Below the pieces are notes generated by a model that saw nothing but the letters and a program-made list of their open reading frames with translations, ran no database searches and had not been told where the DNA came from. 64,000 nucleotides of DNA from Roseateles depolymerans. GTDB lineage: Bacteria > Pseudomonadota > Gammaproteobacteria > Burkholderiales > Burkholderiaceae_C. A program made the translations under genes and the position numbers. The DNA lies in NCBI GenBank assembly GCA_003241055.1, contig QFOD01000019.1:41339-105338 (forward strand), given 5' to 3'. Shown piece by piece: positions 1 to 8,556 of the stretch; within the stretch, counting starts at the first letter, position 1, and each line of letters begins with the position of its first letter.

Positions 1-2097
1 GTGGCGGGGGACTGGAAGCCCGTGGTGCTGTCCGATGGCACGCCGGTGGACGGCAAGGTCGACACCTACGAACGGGCCGTGTGCGAGATCCTCGGGCCTT
101 CGGAAACCTTCTTCGCGTCGGTGTTCTCGGCGCAGGGCAAGCGTCCCTTGTCGGCCTACAAGAACGGCGAGATCAAGACGCTGCTGGCCGACCTGCTGGG
201 TCTGGACGAAGTCCGTGCGCAGGGAAGCCGTGCCGCCGAGGTCGCCAAGCTCTTGAAGGCGGGGCTGGGCGTGGTCCGGCAGGAGCAGGCCAAGGCCGCA
301 GAGACGCAGACCGCGCTGGAGCGGTCGATCAAGTCGGGCAGCGAGTGTCCTGCGAAGGTCGATGCGGCGCGGCAACTGCGCGAGCGGTGCGCCGGCCAGG
401 AGACCGAGGCCAAGGGCCTGGTTGCGCGGCTGGAGTCGGAAGGCCGGGCGGCAGAGGGCACGGAAATCCGCCGCGCCCAGGTTCAAGCGGCCATGACACG
501 GGCGTCGGGAGAACACGACGCCGCGCTGGGCCGCCTGTCCAACGAGGCGACGCGTATCGGTCAGCGCCAAGAAGCGCTTCGTCAACGCGTTGCGACGCGG
601 TGCCGCGAGCACGCCAGCCGCCGTCAGCGCCTGCAAGGCCAGCTCAACTCGCATCGGCTGGTCGTCGCCCGCACGGCGCGGGTGCAGTGGGCCATCCACC
701 GGCTGCCGGTGGCCGAGCGCGTGGTCGCCGCACGAGAGGAGGGCGTTCGCGCGTCGCAGGCCGAAGTGGCGCGGCTCGAAGGGCTGCGGGCGCAGCAGGG
801 GCTGCTGCGCCAGGGGATCGAAGCGCTCGATCGCGAGGCCGGCCAACTGGCCGTACGGCAGGCAGACCTGGCGCGACGCTTCGGTCTGGTCGAGCGCGTG
901 CCCTGCGCCGGGACCGATCTGCAGGGCCGCTGCCAGCTCCTGGGGGATGCCCGCGAAGCGCAGGCGCTGGTTCCTTCGGTGGAAGCACAGTTGGCGGCCG
1001 TCGGCACGCGCAAGCAGCAGGCGTTGCGTGACCTGGAGACGCTCGCCACGGAACTGAGCCGGTTCCCCACGGCGTGCGAGCGACGCAACCGCTGCGAAGC
1101 GGTGCTCGATGCAGCGCAGGCCCGCCATAGCGCGCTGGCCCTGCTGGCCGCTACCGCAGGCGAACTCCGGCAAGCGCAGGACGCTCTGGCGGTCCTGGAA
1201 GAGGAACTGAACGGTCTGCCCGCCGACGTGGTGGCCGAAACGACCGAGGAGGCCGCGGAGCGAGCCGAGCACGCGGCCTCCCTGCAGCGGCTGGCCGAGG
1301 ACAAGGAGCGCAGCATCGCGGCGCACACGCAGGCTCTGGCAGGGCTCGCCGAGCAACTGCAGGCGTTGCCGGCGCCGTTCGACCAAGCCCGGCTGGCCCA
1401 GGCGCGACGCGCTGCTGGTCAGGCATCCGACCAACTGCGCGCCGCCGAAGCGGCCGAGCTGGCGGCCGTGCGGCAGCACGAGCAGTGGCTGAGCCAAGTT
1501 CGGCAACTCGAAGCGCTTCGGGCCCAGCGCCTCGACGTTGACGAGCGCGCCTCGCGCGTGGAACGAGAGCTGTCCGCGTGGACCCTGCTGTCCAAGTGTC
1601 TCAGCAACGACGGCGTGATCGCGCTCGACATCGACGACGCAGGTCCGACCTTCTCGGCGCTGGCCAACGACCTGCTGCTGGCCTGCTACGGCGCGCGCTT
1701 CACGCTGGAGGTCATCACCCAGACGGAGACGGCCAAGGGCGACCTGCGCGAGGACTTCGACATCATCGTGCACGACGGGCTGCGCGGCGAGTCCAAGAGC
1801 CTCAAGCTGGTCAGCGGCGGCGAGCGCGTCTGGATCAACGAGTGCCTGACGCGCGCCATCGCGCTCTACCTCGCGGGCAACACCGGCCGTCAATACGGCA
1901 CCCTGTTCTGCGACGAGGCGGATGGTCCGCTGGACCCCGAGCACAAGCGCATGTTCATGGACATGAAGCGCGAGGTGCTGCGCCTGGGTCACTATGCCCG
2001 CGAGTTCTACGTGTCCCAGACGCCGGAACTCAATGCCATGGCGGACTGCGTGATTGACCTCGACGCGCTGGTCATGGACGCTGCTGCCACCGCTTGA
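1..2097 (+). CDS. SbcC/SMC-like coiled-coil ATPase, 5' end outside window
   Basis: The reading frame is open from base 1 and no Walker A motif is present, so the N-terminal ATPase half lies upstream and the GTG at base 1 is probably not the start. The visible 698 residues begin with an SbcC-like stretch (FFASVFSAQGK, then LLADLLGLDE), continue as Ala/Arg/Gln-rich heptad sequence typical of a long coiled coil, and end with the C-terminal ATPase half: ABC signature LVSGGERVW near residue 602 and Walker B GTLFCDEADGPLD near 633. Cys302 and Cys311 sit mid-coil where SbcC/Rad50 proteins carry a zinc hook, but the CxxC form is absent. A role in DNA end processing or element maintenance is inferred. 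An SbcD-like partner is not in view. Confidence 0.85.
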   Translation: MAGDWKPVVLSDGTPVDGKVDTYERAVCEILGPSETFFASVFSAQGKRPLSAYKNGEIKTLLADLLGLDEVRAQGSRAAEVAKLLKAGLGVVRQEQAKAAETQTALERSIKSGSECPAKVDAARQLRERCAGQETEAKGLVARLESEGRAAEGTEIRRAQVQAAMTRASGEHDAALGRLSNEATRIGQRQEALRQRVATRCREHASRRQRLQGQLNSHRLVVARTARVQWAIHRLPVAERVVAAREEGVRASQAEVARLEGLRAQQGLLRQGIEALDREAGQLAVRQADLARRFGLVERVPCAGTDLQGRCQLLGDAREAQALVPSVEAQLAAVGTRKQQALRDLETLATELSRFPTACERRNRCEAVLDAAQARHSALALLAATAGELRQAQDALAVLEEELNGLPADVVAETTEEAAERAEHAASLQRLAEDKERSIAAHTQALAGLAEQLQALPAPFDQARLAQARRAAGQASDQLRAAEAAELAAVRQHEQWLSQVRQLEALRAQRLDVDERASRVERELSAWTLLSKCLSNDGVIALDIDDAGPTFSALANDLLLACYGARFTLEVITQTETAKGDLREDFDIIVHDGLRGESKSLKLVSGGERVWINECLTRAIALYLAGNTGRQYGTLFCDEADGPLDPEHKRMFMDMKREVLRLGHYAREFYVSQTPELNAMADCVIDLDALVMDAAATA

Positions 2098-2112
2098 CGG
2101 CGCTCAAGGCCG

Positions 2113-2136
2113 AGGCGGGCGCAGGCAGACCCGCCT
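2113..2136. terminator. Hairpin between convergent genes
   Basis: A 7-bp inverted repeat (AGGCGGG / CCCGCCT) with a 10-nt loop lies between the stop of the SbcC-like gene and the stop of the convergent XRE gene. No T-run follows on either side, so a terminator role rests on position and stem only. Confidence 0.4.
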
Positions 2137-2137
2137 G

Positions 2138-2413
2138 TCAATTCCAGAAGCCCTGGCCGGTGCCGAGTTTGGAGTCCATGCAGCCCTCCACGAGTTCCAG
2201 GCCGTTCAGTGGCTGGATACCCAGGCCTCTGCAATACCAGACATACTCCACCAGATCCAGGCGACGCTCGCCCAGTTCCACCTTCTGGACAAAGGAGTGC
2301 GGCATCCCCAAGCGCAACCCCAGTTCGCGCATGCTCAGGCCCAGGCCTTCGCGCTGTTCGCGCAGCCACCGGGTCAGAACCTGCATCTCCTGTGTATTTA
2401 TGCTCCTCGTCAC
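2138..2413 (-). CDS. Small XRE-family HTH regulator
   Basis: This 91-residue protein is a compact Cro/C1-type helix-turn-helix domain: residues about 12-65 carry the pattern REQREGLGLSMRELGLRLG, then SFVQKVELGERRLDLVEY, matching the two HTH helices and the following conserved E-x-G-x-R. A short tail follows. The GTG start is preceded by an AAGG-type ribosome site at about 6 nt; an in-frame ATG nine codons later (2386) is an alternative. Its promoter region contains two palindromes sharing the half-site GTACC, the nearer one overlapping the ribosome site, which suggests autorepression. Target genes beyond itself are unknown; the divergent GGDEF-EAL gene is the nearest candidate. Confidence 0.8.
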   Translation of the reverse strand: MTRSINTQEMQVLTRWLREQREGLGLSMRELGLRLGMPHSFVQKVELGERRLDLVEYVWYCRGLGIQPLNGLELVEGCMDSKLGTGQGFWN

Positions 2414-2415
2414 TC

Positions 2416-2458
2416 GTACCTTTTATAGGTACAATGCGATGTACCCAATTTGGGTACA
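2416..2458. promoter_or_regulatory. Twin palindromic operator upstream of the XRE gene
   Basis: Two palindromes are visible. GTACCTTTTATAGGTAC (2416-2432) has 6-bp arms. TGTACCCAATTTGGGTACA (2440-2458) has perfect 9-bp arms around one central base. Both contain GTACC facing GGTAC, and their centres are 25 bp apart, roughly two to two and a half helical turns. The first abuts the GTG start of the XRE gene, and on the minus strand it contains TATAAA, a plausible -10. Binding by the adjacent XRE protein is inferred from this arrangement. Confidence 0.65.
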
Positions 2459-2707
2459 CAAGGCGGCGTTTTGCCTGCATTTGCCGGCGCAAGCGCTGGG
2501 GCCGCCTTGAGCGGTTGTCGCTGTTCGGTTCCAAGTGAGTTGCCGACCTACCAAAAGGCTCTGAAAGCCAGGACGCGGGAGTCGAATGGGGGAGGGAAGC
2601 CGTTTCGTTGATGCAGTAGTCAGCAACCTCCAGGGACGGGGAGCGCCTCGCGCCGCGCGGGCTGCAAACATCGTCCACCGGGTCAGCTGCGCAGGGACGA
2701 CGCCAGC

Positions 2708-5140
2708 GTGAAAAGCGTCGGCGACATGCGCATCAGCAAGGTCTTTGGCCTGCTGTCGGACTGGCTGTCCGTGCGCACAGACAGCCCCGAACTGCGCATG
2801 GTCCAGTTCGCCGCGTTGGCCAGGCTGATCCCACTGATGTACTTCATCCTGGTGGTGAATGCGTGGGTGCTGGCGATCCTCTTCTACGACATGGCCCCCA
2901 TCACGCTCACCGTCTACACGACGGGTGCGCTGACAGCCATCTGCGTGCTTCGCCTTCTGTTCTGGTGGAGGCAGTCAACGAAGCCGCCATCGCCGCTCAG
3001 CGCAGACATCGCGGCGCGGGAACTGCGGCGAACCAACCTGATTGCGGCGATCCTGGCGATCGGCTTCCCGCTGTGGGCCTTCGCGCTCTTCCCCTATGGC
3101 GGCGAGAGCGAACAGGCGCATGTCGCCTTCTTCCTGACCATCACGATGCTCGGGAGCATGCTGTGCCTCATCCATGTGAGGTCGGCCGCCTTGATCATCG
3201 CCGTCGTCGGCGGCATTCCCATCGTGGTGTTCCTTGCGATGACGGGCAAACCGGGGCTCATTGCGCTCGTGATCAACGCGGGTCTCGTGGTTGCCGCGGC
3301 CGTGAAGATCATCTTCATCCAGTCCCGGGACTTCGCTCACATGGTCAACGCCCGGACCGAGGCGCAGCGCCGCGAGTCCGAACAGAGTCGGCTGCTGCGC
3401 ATGATCGACGACATGCCGGTGGCGGTGATGACCGTGGATCCGCAGACGTTCAACATCGACTACGTCAACGAGACGTCGCGCCGGACGCTCGGCCGCATCG
3501 AGCACCTGCTGCCGATCACCGTGGCAGAGCTGCAGGGGTGCTCGATCGATGTCTTCCACAAGCATCCGGAACATCAGCGCAGGATCCTGTCCGATCCGTC
3601 GAACCTGCCGCACCATGCGCGAGTTCGCCTCGGTCCCGAGACGCTGGACCTGCAGGTCTCGGCGATCACCGATGACGATGGGTCCTACATGGGGCCGATG
3701 CTCAGCTGGACGATCGTCACCAAGGAGGTCGAGACGGAGAACCACGTTCGGCAACTTGCGCTCTACGACAGCCTGACGGGCCTGCCCAACCGCGCGACGT
3801 TCAGGAAGCAGCTGGACAGCGCGCTGGAGCCTGCGGACGCAGGCCTGGCGCTGATGTTCGTCGACCTCGATGGCTTCAAGATGGTCAACGACACGCGCGG
3901 GCACCGGATCGGCGACGTCCTTCTTCGCCAGGTCGCGGGCCGGCTGCGCGAGGAATGCGAAGCCACGGACATGGTGGTCGGGCGGCTGGGTGGCGACGAG
4001 TTCGCGGTGCTGCTTCCCCGCGGCGACCGCGAGACTGCCGAGCGCCTCGCCATCCGGTTGGTGGAGGCGATCGGCGCTCCCTACCGCCTGGACGCCGATC
4101 ACAGCGTGCAGATCGGCGCATCCATCGGCATCGCCGTCGCGCCCGAACATGGCTCCCACAGCGAGGCGCTGCTGTCACGAGCCGACATCGCCTTGTACGC
4201 GGCCAAGAGCGCGGGCAAGGGCGGTGCTCGCACCTTCTCGGCCGACATGGAAGCCCAGGTACGCGAGCGCGTACAGATGGAGGTCAGGCTGCGCCGCGCC
4301 CTGGAAACCGAAGAAGGGCTCTTCGTGTTCTACCAGCCCATCGTCGACATCGGGACCGGCGCCACGACGGCCAGGGAAGCGCTGGTTCGCTGGCACCATC
4401 TGCAGCGCGGCTGGATCTCTCCGGCCGAGTTCATTCCGGTGGCGGAAGATTCCGGGCTGATCGACCGGCTGACGACCTTCGTCTTCAACCGGGCATGCCG
4501 CGAGGCGGCCCGCTGGCAGGATGCGGCCAGCGTGGCGGTCAACATCTCGCCGGTCCAGCTCGGTACCGGGCTCCTCGTGCCGACCGTCTCCCATGCGCTG
4601 GCGCAGAGCGGCCTGCCGGCGGCGCGACTCGAGATCGAGGTGACGGAAACCGCGCTCATGCATCGGGAAGCAGGCGGTCTTGAGGAACTGCGGCAACTGC
4701 GTGCGTTGGGCGTGCGCGTCGCGCTCGACGACTTCGGGACCGGCTACTCGTCGCTGGCGCACCTGCGCGTCTTCAGCTTCGACAAGATCAAGATCGACGG
4801 GTCGTTCGTCCGTGACTGCGTGGACCGGCCCGACTGTGCGGCGGTGGTCGGGGCCGTCGTCGAACTCGGTGCCAGGCTGGGCATGAAAACGGTCGCGGAA
4901 GGCGTGGAGACCGAGGTGCAGCTGGAGCGGATCAAGCGCGAAGGCTGCAACGAGGTTCAGGGCTATCTCGTCGGTCGGCCGGCGCCCAGCGACGAGGATG
5001 CGGCCAAGGTCCAGGAATTGAACCTGCTGACTCCCGTCGCGACCGCCAGCGTGGCGGCGACGATGACGCACTTCACGCGATCAGCGTGGGTCGGCATCGA
5101 AGGGGAGCCAGAACTCGCCGCACCGCTGCAGGCGCCTTGA
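2708..5140 (+). CDS. Membrane PAS-GGDEF-EAL cyclic-di-GMP enzyme
   Basis: Cyclic-di-GMP turnover protein of 810 residues. The first ~205 residues contain several hydrophobic membrane segments. A PAS-like domain follows (about 230-345), then a GGDEF domain with intact active site RLGGDEFAVLL near residue 427, then an EAL domain with REALVRW near 557, ETALM, DDFGTGYSS and KIDGSFV. Both catalytic signatures look complete, so it could make and degrade c-di-GMP. The inhibitory RxxD site that normally precedes GGDEF by five residues is absent (ATDM there). The GTG start follows an AGGGA ribosome site at a longish spacing; an ATG at 2726 is an alternative. It converges on the dehydrogenase gene and is divergent from the XRE regulator. 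Confidence 0.9.
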   Translation: MKSVGDMRISKVFGLLSDWLSVRTDSPELRMVQFAALARLIPLMYFILVVNAWVLAILFYDMAPITLTVYTTGALTAICVLRLLFWWRQSTKPPSPLSADIAARELRRTNLIAAILAIGFPLWAFALFPYGGESEQAHVAFFLTITMLGSMLCLIHVRSAALIIAVVGGIPIVVFLAMTGKPGLIALVINAGLVVAAAVKIIFIQSRDFAHMVNARTEAQRRESEQSRLLRMIDDMPVAVMTVDPQTFNIDYVNETSRRTLGRIEHLLPITVAELQGCSIDVFHKHPEHQRRILSDPSNLPHHARVRLGPETLDLQVSAITDDDGSYMGPMLSWTIVTKEVETENHVRQLALYDSLTGLPNRATFRKQLDSALEPADAGLALMFVDLDGFKMVNDTRGHRIGDVLLRQVAGRLREECEATDMVVGRLGGDEFAVLLPRGDRETAERLAIRLVEAIGAPYRLDADHSVQIGASIGIAVAPEHGSHSEALLSRADIALYAAKSAGKGGARTFSADMEAQVRERVQMEVRLRRALETEEGLFVFYQPIVDIGTGATTAREALVRWHHLQRGWISPAEFIPVAEDSGLIDRLTTFVFNRACREAARWQDAASVAVNISPVQLGTGLLVPTVSHALAQSGLPAARLEIEVTETALMHREAGGLEELRQLRALGVRVALDDFGTGYSSLAHLRVFSFDKIKIDGSFVRDCVDRPDCAAVVGAVVELGARLGMKTVAEGVETEVQLERIKREGCNEVQGYLVGRPAPSDEDAAKVQELNLLTPVATASVAATMTHFTRSAWVGIEGEPELAAPLQAP

Positions 5141-5153
5141 AGGCCCCGTGCAA

Positions 5154-5169
5154 CCGTCCGACCGGACGG
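5154..5169. terminator. Short hairpin between convergent genes
   Basis: CCGTCCGACCGGACGG is a 7-bp inverted repeat with a 2-nt loop (6-bp arms if the loop opens to 4 nt). It lies between the stop of the GGDEF-EAL gene (5140) and the stop of the convergent dehydrogenase gene (5180). No clear T-run, so only a candidate bidirectional terminator. Confidence 0.4.
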
Positions 5170-5179
5170 AGCGATGCGG

Positions 5180-6253
5180 TCAGGGCGTGATCGCGACCTT
5201 CAGCACGCCGTCCCGCTGGTGCCCGAAGAGATCGTAGGCGGCGACGATGTCGTCGAGCTTGAAGCGGTGCGTCACCATCGCGCCGAGGTCGACGCGGCCT
5301 GACTCGATGACCGACATCAGCCGGCGCATGCGCTCCTTGCCGCCCGGGCACAGCGTGGTGACGATCTGGTGATCGCCCAGCCCCGCCGCGAAGGCGCCCA
5401 GCGGAATCGTCAGGTCCGTGGAGTACACGCCCAGGCTGGAGAGCGTGCCGCCAGGGCGCAGCACGCGCAGCGCAGCCTCGAAGGTCTGCTGCGTGCCGAG
5501 GGCCTCGATGGCGACGTCGACGCCGCGGCCGCCCGTCAGGCGCAGGATCTCTTCGACGGGATCGACCTTGCTGGCATCGATCACGTGGTCGGCACCCAGC
5601 CGGTTCGCGATCACCAGCCGGCCGGCCAGCCGGTCCACGCCGATCACGACGCTGGCGCCGCTGAGCTTGGCGCCGGCCGTTGCGCACAGCCCGATCGGGC
5701 CCTGCGCAAACACGGCCACCACATCGCCGATGCGGATGTTGGCGCGCTCGGCGCCGCTGAAGCCTGTGGACATGATGTCCGGACACATCAGGACCTGTTC
5801 GTCGCTGAGCCCGTCGGGCACCGGCGCGAGGTTGGTCATCGCGTCGGGCACCAGGACATACTCGGCCTGGCAGCCGTCTATGGTGTTGCCGAAGCGCCAG
5901 CCGCCGAGGGGCTTCCACCCGTGCTTGGTGCCGGCGCCGTCCTGAGAGCAGTAGCCGCAAAGGCAGGCGTTGCTCCACCCGCTGGGCGTGATCGCGCCGG
6001 CGATGACGCGCTGTCCTTCCTCGTAGCCCTGAACGGCGGACCCCAGCCGCTCGATGACGCCGACGGGCTCGTGGCCGATGGTCAATCCGCTGGCCACCGG
6101 GTACTCGCCCTTCAGGATATGCACGTCGGTGCCGCAGATCGTTGTCGTGGTCACTCGTATCAGCGCGTCCAGCGGGCCGACCTCGGGGATGGGCTTTTCG
6201 CGCAGCTCAATGCGCCCGGGCTCCACGAATACGGTGGCCTTCATTGTCGACAT
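5180..6253 (-). CDS. Zinc-dependent alcohol dehydrogenase (MDR family)
   Basis: Medium-chain zinc alcohol dehydrogenase of 357 residues. Catalytic zinc ligands are visible as Cys40 (ICGTDVH) and His61-Glu62 (GHEPVG); the structural-zinc loop has Cys97, Cys99 and Cys102, one fewer Cys than the usual four. A Rossmann motif GPIGLCA (about 185) binds NAD(P). The oxidised substrate is presumably a short-chain alcohol. The ATG at 6253 follows a strong GGAGGAA site; an upstream in-frame extension lacks one. An FNR/ANR-type box centred 88 bp upstream suggests induction under low oxygen, fitting the neighbouring universal stress genes. Substrate specificity cannot be read from sequence. Confidence 0.92.
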   Translation of the reverse strand: MSTMKATVFVEPGRIELREKPIPEVGPLDALIRVTTTTICGTDVHILKGEYPVASGLTIGHEPVGVIERLGSAVQGYEEGQRVIAGAITPSGWSNACLCGYCSQDGAGTKHGWKPLGGWRFGNTIDGCQAEYVLVPDAMTNLAPVPDGLSDEQVLMCPDIMSTGFSGAERANIRIGDVVAVFAQGPIGLCATAGAKLSGASVVIGVDRLAGRLVIANRLGADHVIDASKVDPVEEILRLTGGRGVDVAIEALGTQQTFEAALRVLRPGGTLSSLGVYSTDLTIPLGAFAAGLGDHQIVTTLCPGGKERMRRLMSVIESGRVDLGAMVTHRFKLDDIVAAYDLFGHQRDGVLKVAITP

Positions 6254-6306
6254 GGCTTCCTCCTTCAGCGGCTGACCGCAGGGCGCCCCATGGCCACTGC
6301 TCGCCC

Positions 6307-6348
6307 CATCTTCGTGGAACGCCAAGCGCACGACTTGATCGAGATCAT
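6307..6348 (-). promoter_or_regulatory. FNR/ANR-type promoter of the alcohol dehydrogenase
   Basis: TTGATCGAGATCAT (6335-6348) matches the FNR/ANR consensus TTGAT-N4-ATCAA at 9 of 10 fixed positions. On the minus strand an AAGATG element lies at 6312-6307, the distance expected for a -10 in a class II promoter with the box centred near -41.5. The predicted transcript starts about 47 nt before the ATG. The same box, spacing and flanking TCTTCG-GGA sequence recur at 7316-7356 and 9048-9089. Confidence 0.65.
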
Positions 6349-6445
6349 GCCGACAAGGGGAACAACCACGTGGGTGAAACCATTCGACAGACCCGACTCG
6401 CGGACTTTAGAAGCGCGTCGGGCCGTCGCCGGATCTGGCCAAGGT

Positions 6446-7165
6446 CTACTGTTTCAGTCGCACGTGCAAATGCACAAAGCCAGAAGCATCGGTTTCCTCC
6501 TTGAAGTCGAGGTACGGTTGCTTTCGAACAAGGTCGCTGAGCTTGCTGAATCCGTAGTTTCGGGCGTCGAACGAGGTGTTGTTCTTCCCGATGAAGCTTC
6601 CGACCGCAGCCAGGGAGGCCCATCCGGTGTCGCGCAGCGTTTCGCGGATCGCGTGAGCTAGAAGGCCCTGAAGAGCAGGGATGTCCTGGACCTGCAAGGG
6701 GGCTTGTGTCGCCGCGCCGGCAGCGGGCTGCTTCAGCACTTCGGTGAATATGAATTTGTCGCAGGCTGCGATGAACGGCTCTGGGGTCTTGCGCTCGCCG
6801 AACCCATAGACGACTTTGCCAGCTTCACGCAGACGCGTGGCGAGTCTGGTGAAGTCGCTGTCGCTGGAGACGAGACAGAAACCGTCGACGTTGCCGGCGT
6901 AGAGCAAGTCCATGGCGTCGATGATGAAAGCACTGTCCGTCGAATTCTTGCCCTTCGTGTATGCGAACTGCTGCATCGGCTGAATGGCATGGCGATGCAG
7001 GTGTTCTTTCCAGCCGACCAGGTTTTGTGTGGTCCAGTCGCCGTAGGCGCGCTTCACCGTCAGGGTCCCGTACTTCGCGACCTCTTCAAGCAATTCCTTG
7101 GTGACCGCTGCGCTGGCGTTGTCCGCGTCGATGAGTACCGCCAGCCGAAGTGCATCCTGTGCCAT
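6446..7165 (-). CDS. NYN-domain RNase-like protein with OST-HTH/LOTUS domain
   Basis: The 239-residue protein begins with an NYN (PIN-like) domain: acidic residues in LIDADNAS, STDSAFIIDAMDL and VSSDSDFTRLA form the expected metal-binding cluster. After a linker, residues about 160-235 (ALLAHAIRETLRDTGWASLAAVG to the C-terminus) resemble an OST-HTH/LOTUS domain, a fold used for RNA binding. This architecture is known in LabA/MARF-like proteins and predicts an RNA-processing nuclease; the RNA target is unknown. The ATG is preceded by GAGGAAACG. A promoter with an FNR/ANR-type box lies 184 bp upstream, linking it to the stress genes on the same strand. Confidence 0.85.
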   Translation of the reverse strand: MAQDALRLAVLIDADNASAAVTKELLEEVAKYGTLTVKRAYGDWTTQNLVGWKEHLHRHAIQPMQQFAYTKGKNSTDSAFIIDAMDLLYAGNVDGFCLVSSDSDFTRLATRLREAGKVVYGFGERKTPEPFIAACDKFIFTEVLKQPAAGAATQAPLQVQDIPALQGLLAHAIRETLRDTGWASLAAVGSFIGKNNTSFDARNYGFSKLSDLVRKQPYLDFKEETDASGFVHLHVRLKQ

Positions 7166-7405
7166 TGAATCGTTTCCTCCTCACGGTAGCGTACTGCACG
7201 GAGGTGACCATCCGGCGCGTTCGGATCGACCAGTCTTATCGATAGCTATCTCGCCCAGTGCAGCACTGGCTCTGCCTTGGGAAGGGGGCAGGTCCAAGGC
7301 GTCTGCGCCTCGGAGAATCTTCGCGGAGTGCGCTACCGCGGCTTGATCGAAATCAGGTCATCGGCATGGCTAGCTGTGCTGCCAATGCCCGAGCGACCCG
7401 GGGCG
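7166..7405. other. Intergenic region with NYN-gene promoter
   Basis: No gene is seen between the NYN gene start and the end of the DksA-like gene. The stretch carries the FNR/ANR-type promoter described separately and would give the NYN transcript a leader of roughly 140 nt. Confidence 0.6.
7316..7356 (-). promoter_or_regulatory. FNR/ANR-type promoter upstream of the NYN gene
   Basis: TTGATCGAAATCAG (7343-7356) is an FNR/ANR-like box, and AAGATT at 7321-7316 on the minus strand occupies the -10 position. The flanks closely match the promoter at 9048-9089 (shared TCTTCGCGGA, CTTGATCGA and TCGGCAT blocks), so the two probably share an origin. It faces the NYN gene. Confidence 0.55.
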
Positions 7406-7783
7406 TCATGCATGCTGCTCTTGCTGCGACTGACACTCGATGCATAGGCGTGCCGCCGGATTGATCTCCAGCCGGGCATTCGCGATCGGCCCGCCGCATG
7501 CTGTGCAGGTGCCATAGGTGCCTTCTTTGAGCCGGGTGAGGGCGTCCTCGACATCTTGCAACTCGCGCACGGCGCGTGCCATCGTCGCGTCGTAAACGGC
7601 TCCGCGCTGCGCCTTCTCGGCAACATCCTTCAGGTCCGTGATGTCGGCTTTTTCAGCGCCGTCGTCTGCGATAGACGCTCGCGCGGCCGCCATGGCTGCG
7701 GAGACCTCTGACTGCAGCGACAGCAGCAAGCGGCGAAGCGCATCGAACTGGCGTCGGTTTTGGACTTCGGCGTCGGTGTTCAT
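7406..7783 (-). CDS. DksA/TraR-family zinc-finger protein
   Basis: This 125-residue protein has the DksA/TraR pattern: an N-terminal helical part rich in Ala and Leu, then a C4 zinc finger CTACG ... CIEC near the C-terminus with spacing typical of the family (two CxxC pairs about 17 residues apart). Family members bind in the RNA polymerase secondary channel and tune transcription, often with ppGpp. Slightly shorter than DksA and without its full coiled-coil tip, so a DksA-like paralogue is the safe call. It sits among ANR-regulated stress genes, with a weaker FNR-like box (7913-7926) upstream. Confidence 0.85.
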   Translation of the reverse strand: MNTDAEVQNRRQFDALRRLLLSLQSEVSAAMAAARASIADDGAEKADITDLKDVAEKAQRGAVYDATMARAVRELQDVEDALTRLKEGTYGTCTACGGPIANARLEINPAARLCIECQSQQEQHA

Positions 7784-7884
7784 CTCAAACTAGCGCTCAT
7801 CCTGTGTTGTTCGTTGCGGGACCATGCAGCGTGGGTGTTCGTCACCTTGCCTTCTGCATCGGAATTGCCCGCGCTCGGCGGGAA

Positions 7885-7926
7885 AGTCTAGGAATCACAA
7901 ACGCCACTGGCATTGCGCTGGATCAA
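7885..7926 (-). promoter_or_regulatory. Candidate FNR/ANR-type promoter of the DksA-like gene
   Basis: On the minus strand TTGATCCAGCGCAA (7926-7913) has one perfect half-site and one degenerate half (CGCAA). TAGACT lies at 7890-7885, the same distance downstream as the -10 elements of the three other boxes in this cluster. The conserved spacing is what raises this weak match above background. Confidence 0.4.
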
Positions 7927-8077
7927 GCCCTGCGTGAACGGTCTCGCGCATGCATACAGCGCGGGCCCGGTCCCGGGCCACAAGCCCTCTTGGCTTTCGT
8001 GCCCACACACCGCGTCCGCAACGCAAGCAGGCAAGGGGCCCAACTCAGCCTTCGTGCAGACCTGCTGACCTGCGGCT

Positions 8078-8539
8078 TCAGCGCGCCACCAACACCGGCA
8101 CCTTGGCGGCCGAGAGCACCGCCAGGGCCTGGCTTCCCAGGAAGGGCGCCATCTTTCCGCCACCCAGGCCGTGCGAAGCCATCACGATGAGATCGCAGGG
8201 GCCGTGCCCCGCTGTGTCCACGATCTCATGGCTGGGCGAGCGTTCGCTGATGATGACGCGGCGCTCGATCTGGGCGATCCGTGGATCTCCACGGCCGGCG
8301 CGAGCCAGAGCTTCTTCGAGGTCGCGTCGGGCGCCTGCTGCAATCTCTTCGCGCAGCTCCTGGGCATCTGGGCGATGGCCTATTGCCGCGCGGACGTACT
8401 CGGCCAGGCCGTAGTCGTGGGCCACGATGAGGGCCGTGATACGCGCGTTGCCGGCGTCCTGCAGGGCCAGCGCGATGGCCTTGTCCGCCAACGGTGACCC
8501 ATCGCTGGCGACCAGTACATGTTTGAAAGCATCTTCCAC
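8078..8539 (-). CDS. Universal stress protein UspA family (second of pair)
   Basis: Usp-fold protein of 153 residues. It starts with the hydrophobic strand HVLVASDGS and ends with the ATP-binding signature GLGGGKMAPFLGS followed by VPVLVAR. Such proteins bind ATP or AMP and support survival under energy or oxygen stress. Its start lies 17 bp after the stop of the first usp gene, so both are probably co-transcribed from the FNR/ANR-type promoter at 9048-9089. The two proteins share the fold but are not close copies. Confidence 0.92.
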   Translation of the reverse strand: MEDAFKHVLVASDGSPLADKAIALALQDAGNARITALIVAHDYGLAEYVRAAIGHRPDAQELREEIAAGARRDLEEALARAGRGDPRIAQIERRVIISERSPSHEIVDTAGHGPCDLIVMASHGLGGGKMAPFLGSQALAVLSAAKVPVLVAR

Positions 8540-8556
8540 GGCGCCTCCTCTCGGTG

